Shown: in pieces, positions 17,496 through 27,174 of the stretch
How positions within the stretch are numbered: position 1 is the stretch's first letter
Layout of the letters: every line of letters begins with the position of its first letter
Source: a virus
DNA: 59,153 nucleotides
Strand: one strand, 5' to 3'
IMG/VR virus record: IMGVR_UViG_3300017917_002520
Span: 1 to 59,153 of that record
The notes under the pieces: generated by a model
What the model was told of the DNA's origin: nothing
Seen by the model: only the letters and a program-made list of their open reading frames with translations
Database searches by the model: none
Program-made: the position numbers and the translations under genes

Positions 17496-18088
17496 AAATA
17501 GGTGTAGAATTAAATGGAGTGTTAAGAGATACCCTTAAAAAAATACAACAAGAATATGAAAAGTGGTATATTGATAATCCATTTAGAGACACGGAAGAAG
17601 AGTTTGAATATGAGGTAATTTCTGATTTAACAACATTAGATATTATGAGTCATTTAAAATTTAAAGACGAGGATGAACTTTATAATTTTTTATATAAAGA
17701 ACACACCATGGAAATATTTGGACATGCGGGTTCAGTTGAAATATCCAGTATGATGGATTTTAATGAATTTTATTTAGATATGAGAGATGAACACGACATT
17801 AGTATAGTTTCAGATGAAATGGGTAAATCAAAACCAGCTTCATTATTTTTCATTTCAAAATTTGGATGTTTGGTCGAAAGTGTAAAATTTTATAGTGAAT
17901 CCACAATTAATTCGATGTGGGACTCAATAGATGTTTTACTTACGGCAAATCCTAAACTATTATTAGAGCATCCTGATGATAAAATTGTGATAAAATATAA
18001 CACAACATATAACTTGGATATTAAATCAGAACACTCAATATCAAATATTAAAGAGTTTAAAAGTAAAATTAAAGAAATTTATGATTAA
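17492..18088 (+). CDS. HAD-like protein lacking the nucleophilic Asp
   Basis: 198 residues. The N-terminus MKIGVELNGVLRDT aligns with the DxDGVLRD motif of HAD phosphatases/5'-nucleotidases, but both catalytic Asp positions are replaced (E and N). DISIVSDEMGKSKPASLFFISKF resembles HAD motif II-III, and VLLTANPKLL the final strand. A non-catalytic HAD relative is the best reading. It lies between phoH and a small gene, overlapping both. Confidence 0.5.
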   Translation: MKIGVELNGVLRDTLKKIQQEYEKWYIDNPFRDTEEEFEYEVISDLTTLDIMSHLKFKDEDELYNFLYKEHTMEIFGHAGSVEISSMMDFNEFYLDMRDEHDISIVSDEMGKSKPASLFFISKFGCLVESVKFYSESTINSMWDSIDVLLTANPKLLLEHPDDKIVIKYNTTYNLDIKSEHSISNIKEFKSKIKEIYD

Positions 18089-18359
18089 AGTATTAGGTGA
18101 AAACTACTATGTTGACTTGGATTTAGTCGAACAATACATTGGAATTCCAAACGAAACTGAACCAATGTCAGGTGAAACCCCTGAAATAAGAATAAACATA
18201 ATTAAATTCGACTTGGTTAAAATGTTATTAGACACAGTACTTACAGAACATGAAGAGCTTGATGAAACTTTAGGAATGAAACAATCATCGTCAACAAGTA
18301 TACCTTTTAGAATCGCATTTAACAGCTTATTAAATAAAAAACTTATAAATCATTATTAA
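18081..18359 (+). CDS. Small hypothetical protein
   Basis: 92 residues starting MIKVLGENYYVDLDLVEQYIG. It is acidic with no cysteines or membrane segment. The C-terminal half is predicted helical (FDLVKMLLDTVLTEHEELDETL). It overlaps the HAD-like gene by eight bases and is followed by a GT-like gene after four. Function not recognised. Confidence 0.6.
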   Translation: MIKVLGENYYVDLDLVEQYIGIPNETEPMSGETPEIRINIIKFDLVKMLLDTVLTEHEELDETLGMKQSSSTSIPFRIAFNSLLNKKLINHY

Positions 18360-18363
18360 TAAT

Positions 18364-19416
18364 ATGGAAAACCAATTAGAAGAAAAAGTAAAAAAGTCCA
18401 TTGAAATTTTAAGAGACAAACAAGCAAGAATTTATCTATTAGTACAAGACACTAAAGGTAATGCAAAAGCGTCTGTTAGATACATTTATCAAATGGCAAA
18501 AACATTAAAAGACAACGGATTTAATCCGATTATTCTACATGAAAAAAATGACTACGCAGGTGTGGTTGCTTGGTTAGATGAAGAATATATGAGTTTACCA
18601 CACAAATCAATTGAAGGTCAAAACTTAGAAATTTCACCTGAAGATTTTATCGTGGTTCCTGAAATTTTCGGATATATCATGGAACAAATTAAACAATTAC
18701 CATGTGCCAAGATAGTTTTAACACAATCTTACTCATATATGTTAGAAACTCTACAGCCGGGTCAAACATGGTCACAATTTGGATTTATGAAATGTATTAC
18801 AACAAATAGTAAACAAAAAGAATATATCGAAAGAGTAATGAGAAATTGTTCTTTTGATATTATTGAACCATATATTACAGACTCATTTGAACCAAAGAAA
18901 TTACCTCCGATGCCAATAGTTGGTGTTCACACAAAAGACCAAACTGATGCAATTAACATCATTAAAACATTCTATTTAAAATTCCCTCAATATCGATGGT
19001 TCACATTTAGAGATTTAAGAGGATTATCTGAAAAAGAATTTGCTAATTCATTGAAAGATTGTTTCTTAAGTGTATGGATAGATAATGAAAGTGGTTTTGG
19101 TACATTCCCATTAGAGTCTATGAAATCAAATGTTCCGGTAATTGGTAAGGTTCCAAACCTTGTACCTGATTGGATTAATGAAGAGAATGGTATATGGATT
19201 ACGGACCAAACTTTAATCCCTGATGTTATTGCTGACTTTATACAAAATTGGTTAGAAGATAACATTAAACCTGAGATGTATGAAGAAATGAAAACTACAG
19301 TTGAAAGATACTCAGATAAACAGAAGTTTGAATCGACGGTTGTTGAGTTATTTCAAAATTATTTAAACACAAGAGCAGATTCATTTGAACAACAAATCAC
19401 TAAAACACAAGAATAA
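18364..19416 (+). CDS. GT4-like glycosyltransferase
   Basis: 350 residues with GT-B topology. The N-terminal domain includes ARIYLLVQDTKGNAKASVRY and GFNPIILHEKNDYAG. The C-terminal domain starts near IVGVHTKDQTDAIN and contains SVWIDNESGFGTFPLESMKS, where the E/D-x-x-x-G-F-x-x-x-x-E pattern is the GT4 nucleotide-sugar site, then NVPVIGKVPNLVPDWI. It is followed one base later by a GT2 gene. Confidence 0.65.
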   Translation: MENQLEEKVKKSIEILRDKQARIYLLVQDTKGNAKASVRYIYQMAKTLKDNGFNPIILHEKNDYAGVVAWLDEEYMSLPHKSIEGQNLEISPEDFIVVPEIFGYIMEQIKQLPCAKIVLTQSYSYMLETLQPGQTWSQFGFMKCITTNSKQKEYIERVMRNCSFDIIEPYITDSFEPKKLPPMPIVGVHTKDQTDAINIIKTFYLKFPQYRWFTFRDLRGLSEKEFANSLKDCFLSVWIDNESGFGTFPLESMKSNVPVIGKVPNLVPDWINEENGIWITDQTLIPDVIADFIQNWLEDNIKPEMYEEMKTTVERYSDKQKFESTVVELFQNYLNTRADSFEQQITKTQE

Positions 19417-19417
19417 T

Positions 19418-20224
19418 ATGGAAAATAAATTATCAGTATCAATTATATTACCAATTAAATCTTCAAAAGCAAAAGATTTTGAAGATTATTTTAAAAAAGC
19501 AATCGATTCAATCAATAATCAACAAATTGATGTTGAAGAATTAGTTATTGTTCACACCAACGAAGAATCATTAATATCTTTTTTAAATTCTTATGATTTT
19601 GGAAAATTAGAAGTTAATAAATTTGTTTGGGATAAAGAACCGAATTATTCAGACCAAGTTAATTACGGTATTAAAAATGCCAAAGGAAAATGGGTGTCTT
19701 TATTTGAATTTGATGATGAGTATTCATCTATTTGGTTTAAAAATGTTGCAAAGTATATTGAGTCATACCCTGAAACCCAAATGTTTTTACCTGTGGTTGT
19801 TGAAACCGATGAAAAAGGTGTTTTCGCAGGATTTACTAACGAAGCAACTTTCGCAGCAAACTTTACTCAAGAAATGGGTATTTTAACAAATGAGACATTA
19901 CAAGATTATCAAAACTTCCAAACCGCAGGGTCAGTAATTAGAAAAGATGTAATTGAAGATTTTGGAGGATTTAAATCTTCTATTAAATTAACATTTATTT
20001 ATGAATTTTTATTAAGATTGACTTATAATTCAACGACTATTATGACTATACCAAGATTGGGATATAAACATACTAATATGAGAGAGGGTTCAATTTTTTG
20101 GAATTATAAGTATGGAAAATCAGTTATGACTGAAGACGAAGTAAAATTTTGGATACAAACAGCAAAAAGAGAATATTTCTTTGTTGAAGATAGAACCATA
20201 AAATACGAATCAGAAAATGTATAA
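19418..20224 (+). CDS. GT2-family glycosyltransferase
   Basis: About 268 residues from ATG 19418; an ATG at 19385 inside the previous gene is less likely. SVSIILPIKSSKAKDFEDYF and VEELVIVHTN give the GT-A start, SDQVNYGIKNAKGKWVSLFE gives the core, and FEFDDEY is the DxD equivalent. AGSVIRKDVIEDFGGF is the typical mid-domain block. It is the last gene of the glycan operon and its TAA directly precedes the ATG of the sigma factor gene. Confidence 0.75.
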   Translation: MENKLSVSIILPIKSSKAKDFEDYFKKAIDSINNQQIDVEELVIVHTNEESLISFLNSYDFGKLEVNKFVWDKEPNYSDQVNYGIKNAKGKWVSLFEFDDEYSSIWFKNVAKYIESYPETQMFLPVVVETDEKGVFAGFTNEATFAANFTQEMGILTNETLQDYQNFQTAGSVIRKDVIEDFGGFKSSIKLTFIYEFLLRLTYNSTTIMTIPRLGYKHTNMREGSIFWNYKYGKSVMTEDEVKFWIQTAKREYFFVEDRTIKYESENV

Positions 20225-20971
20225 ATGCAAGAAACACTCTCTGCGTCAACAGAAGATGTTTTATCAAAGAAAAGAGGTCGAAAAACTACCAACTTAAATT
20301 ATTTTGATGTTAAAGAAGAATTGGCCGTTAAAAGATTTTTAATGGCCGATACTTTTGAAGAAAAAAACAAAATATATAACGAATTTTTAAGAGCGCCTTT
20401 GGATAAAATGATATCTTCTATTATTAGACGATATAAGTTATACCGTAAAGATATGAATTTCACTGAAATTCACACCGACACTCATTCTTTTCTTATGACT
20501 AAAGTTGATAAGTTCAAACCGTCAAAAGAGAAAAAAGCCTATTCATATTTTGGAACTATTTGTAAGAATTATTTGATGGGTCAAATCATTAAAGACCAAA
20601 AAGAAATCAATCGTAAAATTTCTTATGAAGACATTTCAATGAGTTTGGAAGAAAGACCTGACATGATATATAGAATTGATGAGGATGTTATTGACACGCA
20701 TGCAATTATTAATGAATACTTAAAAGAACTAAAAACTTTTATTGAAAAAGAATCTTTAAATGAAAATGAGAAAAAATTAGGTTACGCATTAATTGATTTG
20801 TTTGATAACTATGAAGAAATATTTTCAGGTGCAGATAACAATAAATTTAATAAAAATGTAATCTTGTTGTCATTACGAGAAATGACTAATTTAAGTACTA
20901 AAGAAATTCGCAGTTCAATTAAAAGATTCAAAAAACTTTACCTATTTATTCAGGTAAAAATGAAAAACTAA
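20225..20971 (+). CDS. gp55: gp55-like late-transcription sigma factor
   Basis: 248 residues. The middle contains a sigma-70 region 2-like block: FKPSKEKKAYSYFGTICKNY followed by LMGQIIKDQKEINRK, comparable with T4 gp55 and the ECF/sigma-70 core-binding and -10 recognition helices. Regions 3 and 4 are not evident; the C-terminus (LSTKEIRSSIKRFKKLYLF) could be a short helix-turn-helix. T4 gp55 directs RNA polymerase to late promoters. It sits between the glycan operon and the tail genes, where a late switch would be expected. Confidence 0.75.
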   Translation: MQETLSASTEDVLSKKRGRKTTNLNYFDVKEELAVKRFLMADTFEEKNKIYNEFLRAPLDKMISSIIRRYKLYRKDMNFTEIHTDTHSFLMTKVDKFKPSKEKKAYSYFGTICKNYLMGQIIKDQKEINRKISYEDISMSLEERPDMIYRIDEDVIDTHAIINEYLKELKTFIEKESLNENEKKLGYALIDLFDNYEEIFSGADNNKFNKNVILLSLREMTNLSTKEIRSSIKRFKKLYLFIQVKMKN

Positions 20972-20978
20972 ACGGAAA

Positions 20979-20987
20979 GTATTTATA
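20979..20987 (+). promoter_or_regulatory. Candidate late-promoter element GTATTTATA (close to start)
   Basis: GTATTTATA ends three bases before the ATG at 20991. That is very close for a -10 box unless the message is leaderless, so this copy may be chance. Confidence 0.2.
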
Positions 20988-20990
20988 GTT

Positions 20991-21353
20991 ATGGCAAGAC
21001 CGACAAGAAAAGAAATTAATTTTTCTAAAGAATCTATATTATCACTCATGCAAGAAATCTATAACGAACTTGTTGAGCAAAGACAAACTGCTATTAGAAT
21101 CCAAAATAAAATGTTAGCAATGTTAAAAGACCCTGCTGACATGGTTACTATTGGGCCTGTTATTGAAAAACAGCAAAAAATAGTCAACGATTGTGTAGAG
21201 AAAAAAATAAGTTTATCTAAACTCCAATCAACTATTTGGGAAAAATCAAATAATAACACCGAATCTTTCTCTATGGCGGATTTGGACGATGATTTGTTAC
21301 AAAATTTAATAGAGAAAGATGTTTCTGATGATTTAGAAAAATATAAAATGTAA
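20991..21353 (+). CDS. Small acidic-tailed hypothetical next to the sigma factor
   Basis: 120 residues. A helical N-terminal region (KESILSLMQEIYNELVEQRQTA) is followed by an acidic C-terminus (MADLDDDLLQNLIEKDVSDDLE). The position directly after the gp55-like gene, and the acidic tail, are reminiscent of small T4 transcription co-factors such as gp33, but I see no firm motif, so I leave it unnamed. A tail assembly role is equally possible since tail genes follow. Confidence 0.6.
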   Translation: MARPTRKEINFSKESILSLMQEIYNELVEQRQTAIRIQNKMLAMLKDPADMVTIGPVIEKQQKIVNDCVEKKISLSKLQSTIWEKSNNNTESFSMADLDDDLLQNLIEKDVSDDLEKYKM

Positions 21354-21359
21354 TCTAAC

Positions 21360-23447
21360 ATGATGCAAGCAATCACCGATTTAACCAACTCAGAAGATAA
21401 AATACAAAGTCGTCTTAATGCACTGAAAACTTTTACAGAAGTTTCACAGTCAGAAAAACAATTAAGAAAAACTAAAGGAGACTCTTTATCGAAATCTACT
21501 GCTCAGTTGGCAACTCAACTTGATAAAGTTAAAGATTTACAAAAAAGATATTTAAAAGACCCACCAAATTCAACAGATAAATTGTTGGATTTTTTAGGTA
21601 CAACTAAAGGTAATGGTAGTGAATCTATCAGATATCTTCGTACTAAAGTCCTTGAGGTTGCCACTAAGTTGGAACCTAAAATGGCCGCAATAATTAAAGA
21701 GCAGACTATAAAGGCGTTAGGGTGTTCTCAAGAACAGACATATAAAGGGTTGTCCGCAAATTTTAACCCACAACTTACACCATTATCCTCTTTAGACCAA
21801 ACTGAGGGTATTTATATTCCTGTACAGTCAATTGACTTATTTTCAAATTTAACAAAATCACCTGACACACCTTTTGGTAAAATTTTTTACGAAAAACCAA
21901 CTCCATCTGCAAGCCCTATTTTTAGACCTTACGGAGGTACGAAGGCTTTCCCGATGAACAAACAATTGTATGAGTTAACCAAAACACAATATCAAAATCA
22001 ATCATTAGGTCAAATTAATGGTAAAGTTTATACCGGTAAATCAGGAAAAAATTTATTTGATATTCAATACACCACAACCAATAGTTTTGGTGTGACCGGA
22101 AATTATTATCGTGTCGCATTAATTGATAGGTTAAACTCAAACGGTAGTTTGTCGAATAATGTTGGTGAATTTTTATCGGATTATTATAGTACCATAAAAC
22201 TTGTAGATTCAACTGATATTCAAATGCAGTTAGTCAACATACTTTCAGGTGCAATCAGTATTAATTCACAAATAGGTAGTGGAGCAATATCAAATCAATC
22301 TAAGTTTTTTTTAATCGCACAAAGAATCTTAGGTTTATGTTTTGATTCCAGACAGGAAATTGATGTAAGTGGTACTGCTAAAATCGCCGAACTTGATGGT
22401 GTAGATGATAGTTTTTTTGAATTAACCGAAGTTGATTTAAGAAATATTGATTTGGAAATATCAAATGTTCAAAACGGTGTGATGGAGTTTGTGGATTGTG
22501 AAAATGTTAAATTACCTGTCGATAGTCAAAATTTGGTAGACCAATTAATAATATTTAGAGATGAATTAGACGACCAACCAACACAAGACCAAGTTTCGAC
22601 AATGTCTAATATTATAAACTCTATATCACAAAATCCTCAGTGGGCACCTATCGTACCCTCTAATTTCAATGCGTCAGTCGCTATTGATAAAAATGTGATT
22701 AAACAAATACCTTTAGCGGTTGCCGCCGCGGTATTGTCTCCTAAAGTATTATTACCATTATATACTTTATTATCAACTGTTCAATCAGGTGCAACTTATA
22801 CTTATAACCAAGCAGTAACAAGTGCTAATACACAAATACAATCAGGAAACACTGTAGGTGGTAGTGCAAGTAATGTTGTAACAGGTGGTGTTGATTTTAT
22901 TAACAAATATCGAAGTTTTGCAATACAAACGATTTCATTAATCAATAATGAATTTTTGAAAATTTTATTTCAAGAATTAAAAAAAGATATTTTAAATTTA
23001 GTAGCATTAATTATTGGTGATATTAGTAAATCTCAACGATTAAAAAAATATGCAATAATATTAAAACTAATCCAATTAGCTTTAATATTATCTCAGTTAA
23101 TTAGTGATTACCGAAAATGTAAATCTTTAATGAGTAACATTTTATTATTGTTAAATACTATCAATAATTTAGGCCCTAAACCATTGATAAGTCAAAGTTC
23201 GATTCCACCACCACTTTTATATTTAACAAATTTACTTCCGGGTTATTCACCTGAAAGAGCGACAATAAATACAATAGAACTTTTACAAGGGTTAGGAATC
23301 CCAACAGGTGCATTACCTGACGGAACACCAAATTTAATGTTACAATTTAATTTAGCCGCCAATAAAGGAGTTGATATTGAAAGAGCTGAAAATGAAAAAG
23401 TTGAAGTAATTACCACTTTTGGACCAGGATATGGAAAATGCGTTTAA
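21360..23447 (+). CDS. Large virion protein, probably baseplate/tail
   Basis: 695 residues. The N-terminal 110 residues are coiled-coil-like (LRKTKGDSLSKSTAQLATQL). A beta-rich central region follows (GKVYTGKSGKNLFDIQYTT, GNYYRVALID). Hydrophobic helices occur near residues 455-475 (IPLAVAAAVLSPKVLLPLYT) and 555-590. The C-terminus is Pro/Gly-rich. It sits with a gp5-like gene and another structural gene in one operon, so a baseplate component is the best guess. No enzymatic motif is seen. Confidence 0.6.
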   Translation: MMQAITDLTNSEDKIQSRLNALKTFTEVSQSEKQLRKTKGDSLSKSTAQLATQLDKVKDLQKRYLKDPPNSTDKLLDFLGTTKGNGSESIRYLRTKVLEVATKLEPKMAAIIKEQTIKALGCSQEQTYKGLSANFNPQLTPLSSLDQTEGIYIPVQSIDLFSNLTKSPDTPFGKIFYEKPTPSASPIFRPYGGTKAFPMNKQLYELTKTQYQNQSLGQINGKVYTGKSGKNLFDIQYTTTNSFGVTGNYYRVALIDRLNSNGSLSNNVGEFLSDYYSTIKLVDSTDIQMQLVNILSGAISINSQIGSGAISNQSKFFLIAQRILGLCFDSRQEIDVSGTAKIAELDGVDDSFFELTEVDLRNIDLEISNVQNGVMEFVDCENVKLPVDSQNLVDQLIIFRDELDDQPTQDQVSTMSNIINSISQNPQWAPIVPSNFNASVAIDKNVIKQIPLAVAAAVLSPKVLLPLYTLLSTVQSGATYTYNQAVTSANTQIQSGNTVGGSASNVVTGGVDFINKYRSFAIQTISLINNEFLKILFQELKKDILNLVALIIGDISKSQRLKKYAIILKLIQLALILSQLISDYRKCKSLMSNILLLLNTINNLGPKPLISQSSIPPPLLYLTNLLPGYSPERATINTIELLQGLGIPTGALPDGTPNLMLQFNLAANKGVDIERAENEKVEVITTFGPGYGKCV

Positions 23448-23448
23448 T

Positions 23449-23661
23449 ATGAAAAAAGAAGAATTTGAAAATATAATTAAAGAACAATCAAATCTAAAAA
23501 ATTTACCTAATCAAAAATTAGTCGAATTTATGGATTTATTATCGTCAGATTTTGAATCGACGAAAGAAAGTATAATAAATTCTACTCGTTATTTAGATAA
23601 AGTGGAAGAATTATATAATAATACATTAAAAGTTTATCAAGAAAGAAATAACAATGAGTAA
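23449..23661 (+). CDS. Small helical hypothetical protein
   Basis: About 70 residues from ATG 23449, one base after the preceding TAA; in-frame ATGs upstream overlap the previous gene. It is entirely helical and charged (FENIIKEQSNLKNLPNQKLV). It overlaps the next start by eight bases. It is probably a small tail assembly protein or chaperone, judged only by position. Confidence 0.6.
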   Translation: MKKEEFENIIKEQSNLKNLPNQKLVEFMDLLSSDFESTKESIINSTRYLDKVEELYNNTLKVYQERNNNE

Positions 23662-25183
23662 ACCATTATTTTATCAGTGTGTTGTTTTAGATAATCAAGA
23701 CCCATTAATGTTGGGTCGTGTTCGTGCTAGAATAGTAACCGATAATTATGAAGATATTTTAAAGAGTGTTGAAAATTGGAATCCTTTGACCGACCCATGG
23801 TCATCAAGAGACCCTTTAATTTTTAACCCACTATTACCTTATTTTGTATATCAAGTACCAAAAAATGATGAGTTGATACAAGTATTCTTTCTTAATAGAG
23901 ATTTTAAATATCAAAATCAATACTATGTTCAAAATGGGTTTTCAACACCAACCGCAACATTTCAAGAATTTAATTTTGGTGGTAATAAATACACAGGAAC
24001 AGGTCTTCAAATTGCACCTGCAAATAATTTAAAAAATAAAGACGGTAGTTATTCATCACAAGTAACTAAAGGTGTGTTTCCTGAACCGGGAGATAATGCA
24101 ATATTAGGCCGTGGTAGTGCCGATTTGATTGTTAAACAAGATGAAGTATTATTAAGGGCCGGAAAATTTAAAGGGGATATTTTACAACCAAATGTCTTTC
24201 CAACAGGTAATGAAAAAAGAGGGTTTTTACAGTTATCAAAATTTGGTAGTACAAAAGAAACTTTAAACCCAAAAACATATTTTGAATTAAAAGAAAATGT
24301 ACAATTAGTAAATTATTTAATCGAATGGTCAGTATCTAACCCTGAAAATACTCAAGATAAATTTACTGGTTCGGTTTATTTATACCAATTGAAACCGGAT
24401 GCATCTGTTAATACTAAAAATTTAACAGTTGGGAGTGTTGTTAATGAAAACCTTAAAAAAATAGTCTATACTCAAAATTTTACATTATTATCAAAAGCCG
24501 AAACAATAAAATTCATAAATGATTTTATCAAAACCTGTAATTCAAGTAATGTTAGTACAACAGGTGATAGGTTATTTCCAAACAATTCAGAAGGTAGTAA
24601 GTTTCCAATATTTTTTAGACCATCAAATTTGATGTATAATAAATTAAAAAATATCCAACCAACATCTTCATTATCGACATTTAATGAAGTAAAAAATATT
24701 TCGGAGATTTATAAGTCTATAAAACTTAATAGTGCAGACCAAGGGGGTTATGGTTTTATTGTTACTAAAGGTATTGTCACTTTAACAACACCTTTAACAC
24801 CTGTCAAAATGTTTTTACGACAAAGTAAAACAATTCAAGGAGAAACTACTTACGGTGCACTTGCAAGTGATAAATTATTTTTATTATCTCACAATTCACA
24901 AATTCCGGGTAAAGATAAAATCAATTTGAATGACACATTATATGGAATTTCTTCAGAAGTATTTGCTGACCAAATCATACCAAACACTTCAAGTATGGTG
25001 AGAGGTGAGGAACTTTTAGAGTTAATCAATTTAATTGTAAGATTCTTGGTTAGTCATACTCACGCGTATCCTGGATTAGCTCCTGTAAGTGTAACTGAGG
25101 ATGGTTCAACCGTTTCAAACATCTTACAAGAACTACAAAATGCATATACTAAAATATTAAATGCAGATATTCGACTTAATTGA
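23654..25183 (+). CDS. Baseplate hub-like protein with gp5/gpV-type OB fold
   Basis: 509 residues. The N-terminal YQCVVLDNQDPLMLGRVRAR is the characteristic opening of the OB-fold domain of T4 gp5 and related spike/baseplate proteins. GDNAILGRGSADLIVKQDEV and LLRAGKF near residue 160 resemble the beta-stranded part of such hubs. No lysozyme domain is present. The C-terminal segment (LEELINLIVRFLVSHTHAYPG) is helical. Role: probably the central spike or hub of the tail. Confidence 0.6.
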   Translation: MSKPLFYQCVVLDNQDPLMLGRVRARIVTDNYEDILKSVENWNPLTDPWSSRDPLIFNPLLPYFVYQVPKNDELIQVFFLNRDFKYQNQYYVQNGFSTPTATFQEFNFGGNKYTGTGLQIAPANNLKNKDGSYSSQVTKGVFPEPGDNAILGRGSADLIVKQDEVLLRAGKFKGDILQPNVFPTGNEKRGFLQLSKFGSTKETLNPKTYFELKENVQLVNYLIEWSVSNPENTQDKFTGSVYLYQLKPDASVNTKNLTVGSVVNENLKKIVYTQNFTLLSKAETIKFINDFIKTCNSSNVSTTGDRLFPNNSEGSKFPIFFRPSNLMYNKLKNIQPTSSLSTFNEVKNISEIYKSIKLNSADQGGYGFIVTKGIVTLTTPLTPVKMFLRQSKTIQGETTYGALASDKLFLLSHNSQIPGKDKINLNDTLYGISSEVFADQIIPNTSSMVRGEELLELINLIVRFLVSHTHAYPGLAPVSVTEDGSTVSNILQELQNAYTKILNADIRLN

Positions 25184-25191
25184 TATTTATA
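25183..25191 (+). promoter_or_regulatory. Candidate late-promoter element ATATTTATA
   Basis: ATATTTATA lies 13 bases upstream of the ATG at 25205, in the short gap after the gp5-like gene. Confidence 0.35.
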
Positions 25192-25204
25192 ATTAAAACG
25201 ATAG

Positions 25205-26707
25205 ATGTCAATTTTAAGGTCATACATAGATAAAAACAACACCATCATTTCAGATTCATATGTTAATACAGGAAGAAACCCTGTTATTGAACTGAATTTT
25301 GGTGCGTCAGATTTAATAGTTCCAAATTTTGGATACACAAGATATATCTTCGATTTAGATTTATCATTATTAGAACAAAACATTCAATCAGGTGTAATTT
25401 CAACCGGATGTACTTCGGCAATGACACACACATTGAAAATGACAAATACCTCTTCATTCGATAATGAATTATTAAATACTTTCATGACAAACGAAAGAAG
25501 AAGAGCAACTTCATTTGATTTAATATTATTTAGAATTCCACAAATTTCCGGTACAACAGGGGGAAGTCAATCTTGGGATGAGGGTGTTGGATACGATTAT
25601 AGTAATTTTAACATTACTCAAAATAGCCCAACAGGTTCCCTAACCCCATTAACATATGTGGATAGTAGAGCATATTCAAACAGACCTTCCAACTGGTACC
25701 AAACAACAACTATCAGTAATTGGTCAGAACCCGGAATTTACAACAACAAGAATCAAGGAGTTGTTAATTATTCAGGTTTGACAATTGTCGCACAACAACA
25801 TTTTGAATTAGGTAATGAAGACCTGAATATGGATATGTCGGATGAAATCAATGGAGTATTAAATGGTACTATTACCGGTGTTACAGGTTGGGGTCTTGCG
25901 TATTTACCTCAAATCGAAAACATCACCGGATTAACCGATAGTTATAGTGTTGCATTTTTCTCAAGACATACCCAAACATTCTATCAACCTTTTTTACAAA
26001 CAACATATGATGATTTAATTCAAGATGACCGAAATCAATTTTTAAAGAATCAAGAAAATAAATTATACTTATATGTTTATCAAAATGGTGATTTGGTCAA
26101 TTTAGATTCGGACCCATATGTTAGAATTGAAGATAGGGATGGTGTTGCCGTTAGTGGTATGTCAAGATTAGACACTTGTTTAAGAACTAAAGGAGTTTAT
26201 GAAGTAATAGTACCGAATGGGTTTACAGGAAGTCCATCACCATGTCTTTTCTATGATGTTTGGTCAGGTCTAACAATTAACGGACAAAATATTCCAAACG
26301 TAAGAAATCAGTTTGTTTTACAAGAATACTCAGCAGGAATCCAAATTGGTTCAGTATCTAAAGAACCTCAAAAATATGGATTTAATTTCTATGGTATTTT
26401 ACAGAATGAACAAATACTGAATACCGATATTAGAAAAGTTGGAGTAACAATTAAAAAGGCGTATACCGGTCAGCAATTACTATTAGATGTTTCAGCATAT
26501 TATAGAGTTTATGTTAAAGAAGGAACTACCGAAGTTTTAGTTCAAGATTGGACCCCTATCAATAGAACACCAACTGAATATTATTTTATGTTTGATATGA
26601 GAGATAAAATACCAAATCAATATTATGTAGATATTCAAGTGAATACTTCAGGTGAAAAAGATACTTATAAAAAACAATTAACATTTAATATCGTAAACAC
26701 AAAATAA
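25205..26707 (+). CDS. Virion structural protein, beta-rich
   Basis: 500 residues, rich in Thr, Ser, Gly and aromatic residues and predicted mostly beta. It starts SILRSYIDKNNTIISDSY. A repeated beta-strand pattern runs through the centre (WSEPGIYNNKNQGVVNYSGL). An Ig-like end (TSGEKDTYKKQLTFNIV) closes it. No catalytic residues are recognised. Its stop codon overlaps the ATG of the tagged protein that follows. Likely a tail or baseplate wedge protein or a fibre base. Confidence 0.6.
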   Translation: MSILRSYIDKNNTIISDSYVNTGRNPVIELNFGASDLIVPNFGYTRYIFDLDLSLLEQNIQSGVISTGCTSAMTHTLKMTNTSSFDNELLNTFMTNERRRATSFDLILFRIPQISGTTGGSQSWDEGVGYDYSNFNITQNSPTGSLTPLTYVDSRAYSNRPSNWYQTTTISNWSEPGIYNNKNQGVVNYSGLTIVAQQHFELGNEDLNMDMSDEINGVLNGTITGVTGWGLAYLPQIENITGLTDSYSVAFFSRHTQTFYQPFLQTTYDDLIQDDRNQFLKNQENKLYLYVYQNGDLVNLDSDPYVRIEDRDGVAVSGMSRLDTCLRTKGVYEVIVPNGFTGSPSPCLFYDVWSGLTINGQNIPNVRNQFVLQEYSAGIQIGSVSKEPQKYGFNFYGILQNEQILNTDIRKVGVTIKKAYTGQQLLLDVSAYYRVYVKEGTTEVLVQDWTPINRTPTEYYFMFDMRDKIPNQYYVDIQVNTSGEKDTYKKQLTFNIVNTK

Positions 26708-27168
26708 TGAAAAAGATAATTAAACTTACAGAATCAGATTTAAATAAACTTGTAAAAAAAGTCCTTCAAGAACAAGAAGTTGCTGATTACATGTTTTTTA
26801 GTAATCTACAACAAATTAAAAGACAATGTGAAATGTTGTTAGAATTAGACCCTCAACAAATCGATGAAATTTTAAATGATGGTGGACATGATTGGGCAGA
26901 TGACCATATAACTGAAGCTAAAAATAATATGGACCAAGTTTTTGATTTTTTAATGAATGAAACTAAGAAAGAATTTATTGATTACGAACCAGTAATGGAA
27001 GGTAAGAAAAAAACAGGTACAAAATTATGTGCTCGTGGATTAGCAGCTGCAAAAGGAAAGTTTAAAGTCCACCCAAGCGCATATAGTAATGGTTATGGGG
27101 TTCAAGTGTGTAAAGGAACCAAACCGGGTCTTGACGGGAAGAAAAAATGTTCACCACCTTATTGTTAA
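26707..27168 (+). CDS. Tagged small protein with N-terminal LTESDL tag and Cys-rich C-terminal module
   Basis: 153 residues. Residues 1-25 begin MKKIIKLTESDLNKLVKKVL followed by QEQEV. This tag is shared with the peptide at 54373-54477 and the protein at 56277-57410. Residues L20-Q21-E22 form an LxE site of the kind cut by T4-type prohead proteases. The C-terminal module (KLCARGLAAAKGKFKVHPSAY, cut to LCARG...PSAYSNGYG here) is one I recall in other phage virion proteins, with Cys at VCKG, KKCSPPYC. Ends at a terminator. Proposed: packaged virion protein; function unknown. Confidence 0.65.
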   Translation: MKKIIKLTESDLNKLVKKVLQEQEVADYMFFSNLQQIKRQCEMLLELDPQQIDEILNDGGHDWADDHITEAKNNMDQVFDFLMNETKKEFIDYEPVMEGKKKTGTKLCARGLAAAKGKFKVHPSAYSNGYGVQVCKGTKPGLDGKKKCSPPYC

Positions 27169-27174
27169 AAAATT

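Noticed and set aside
20991-21353. Assignment as T4 gp33 co-activator
   Set aside because: Only position next to the gp55-like gene and an acidic tail support it; no recognised clamp-binding end.
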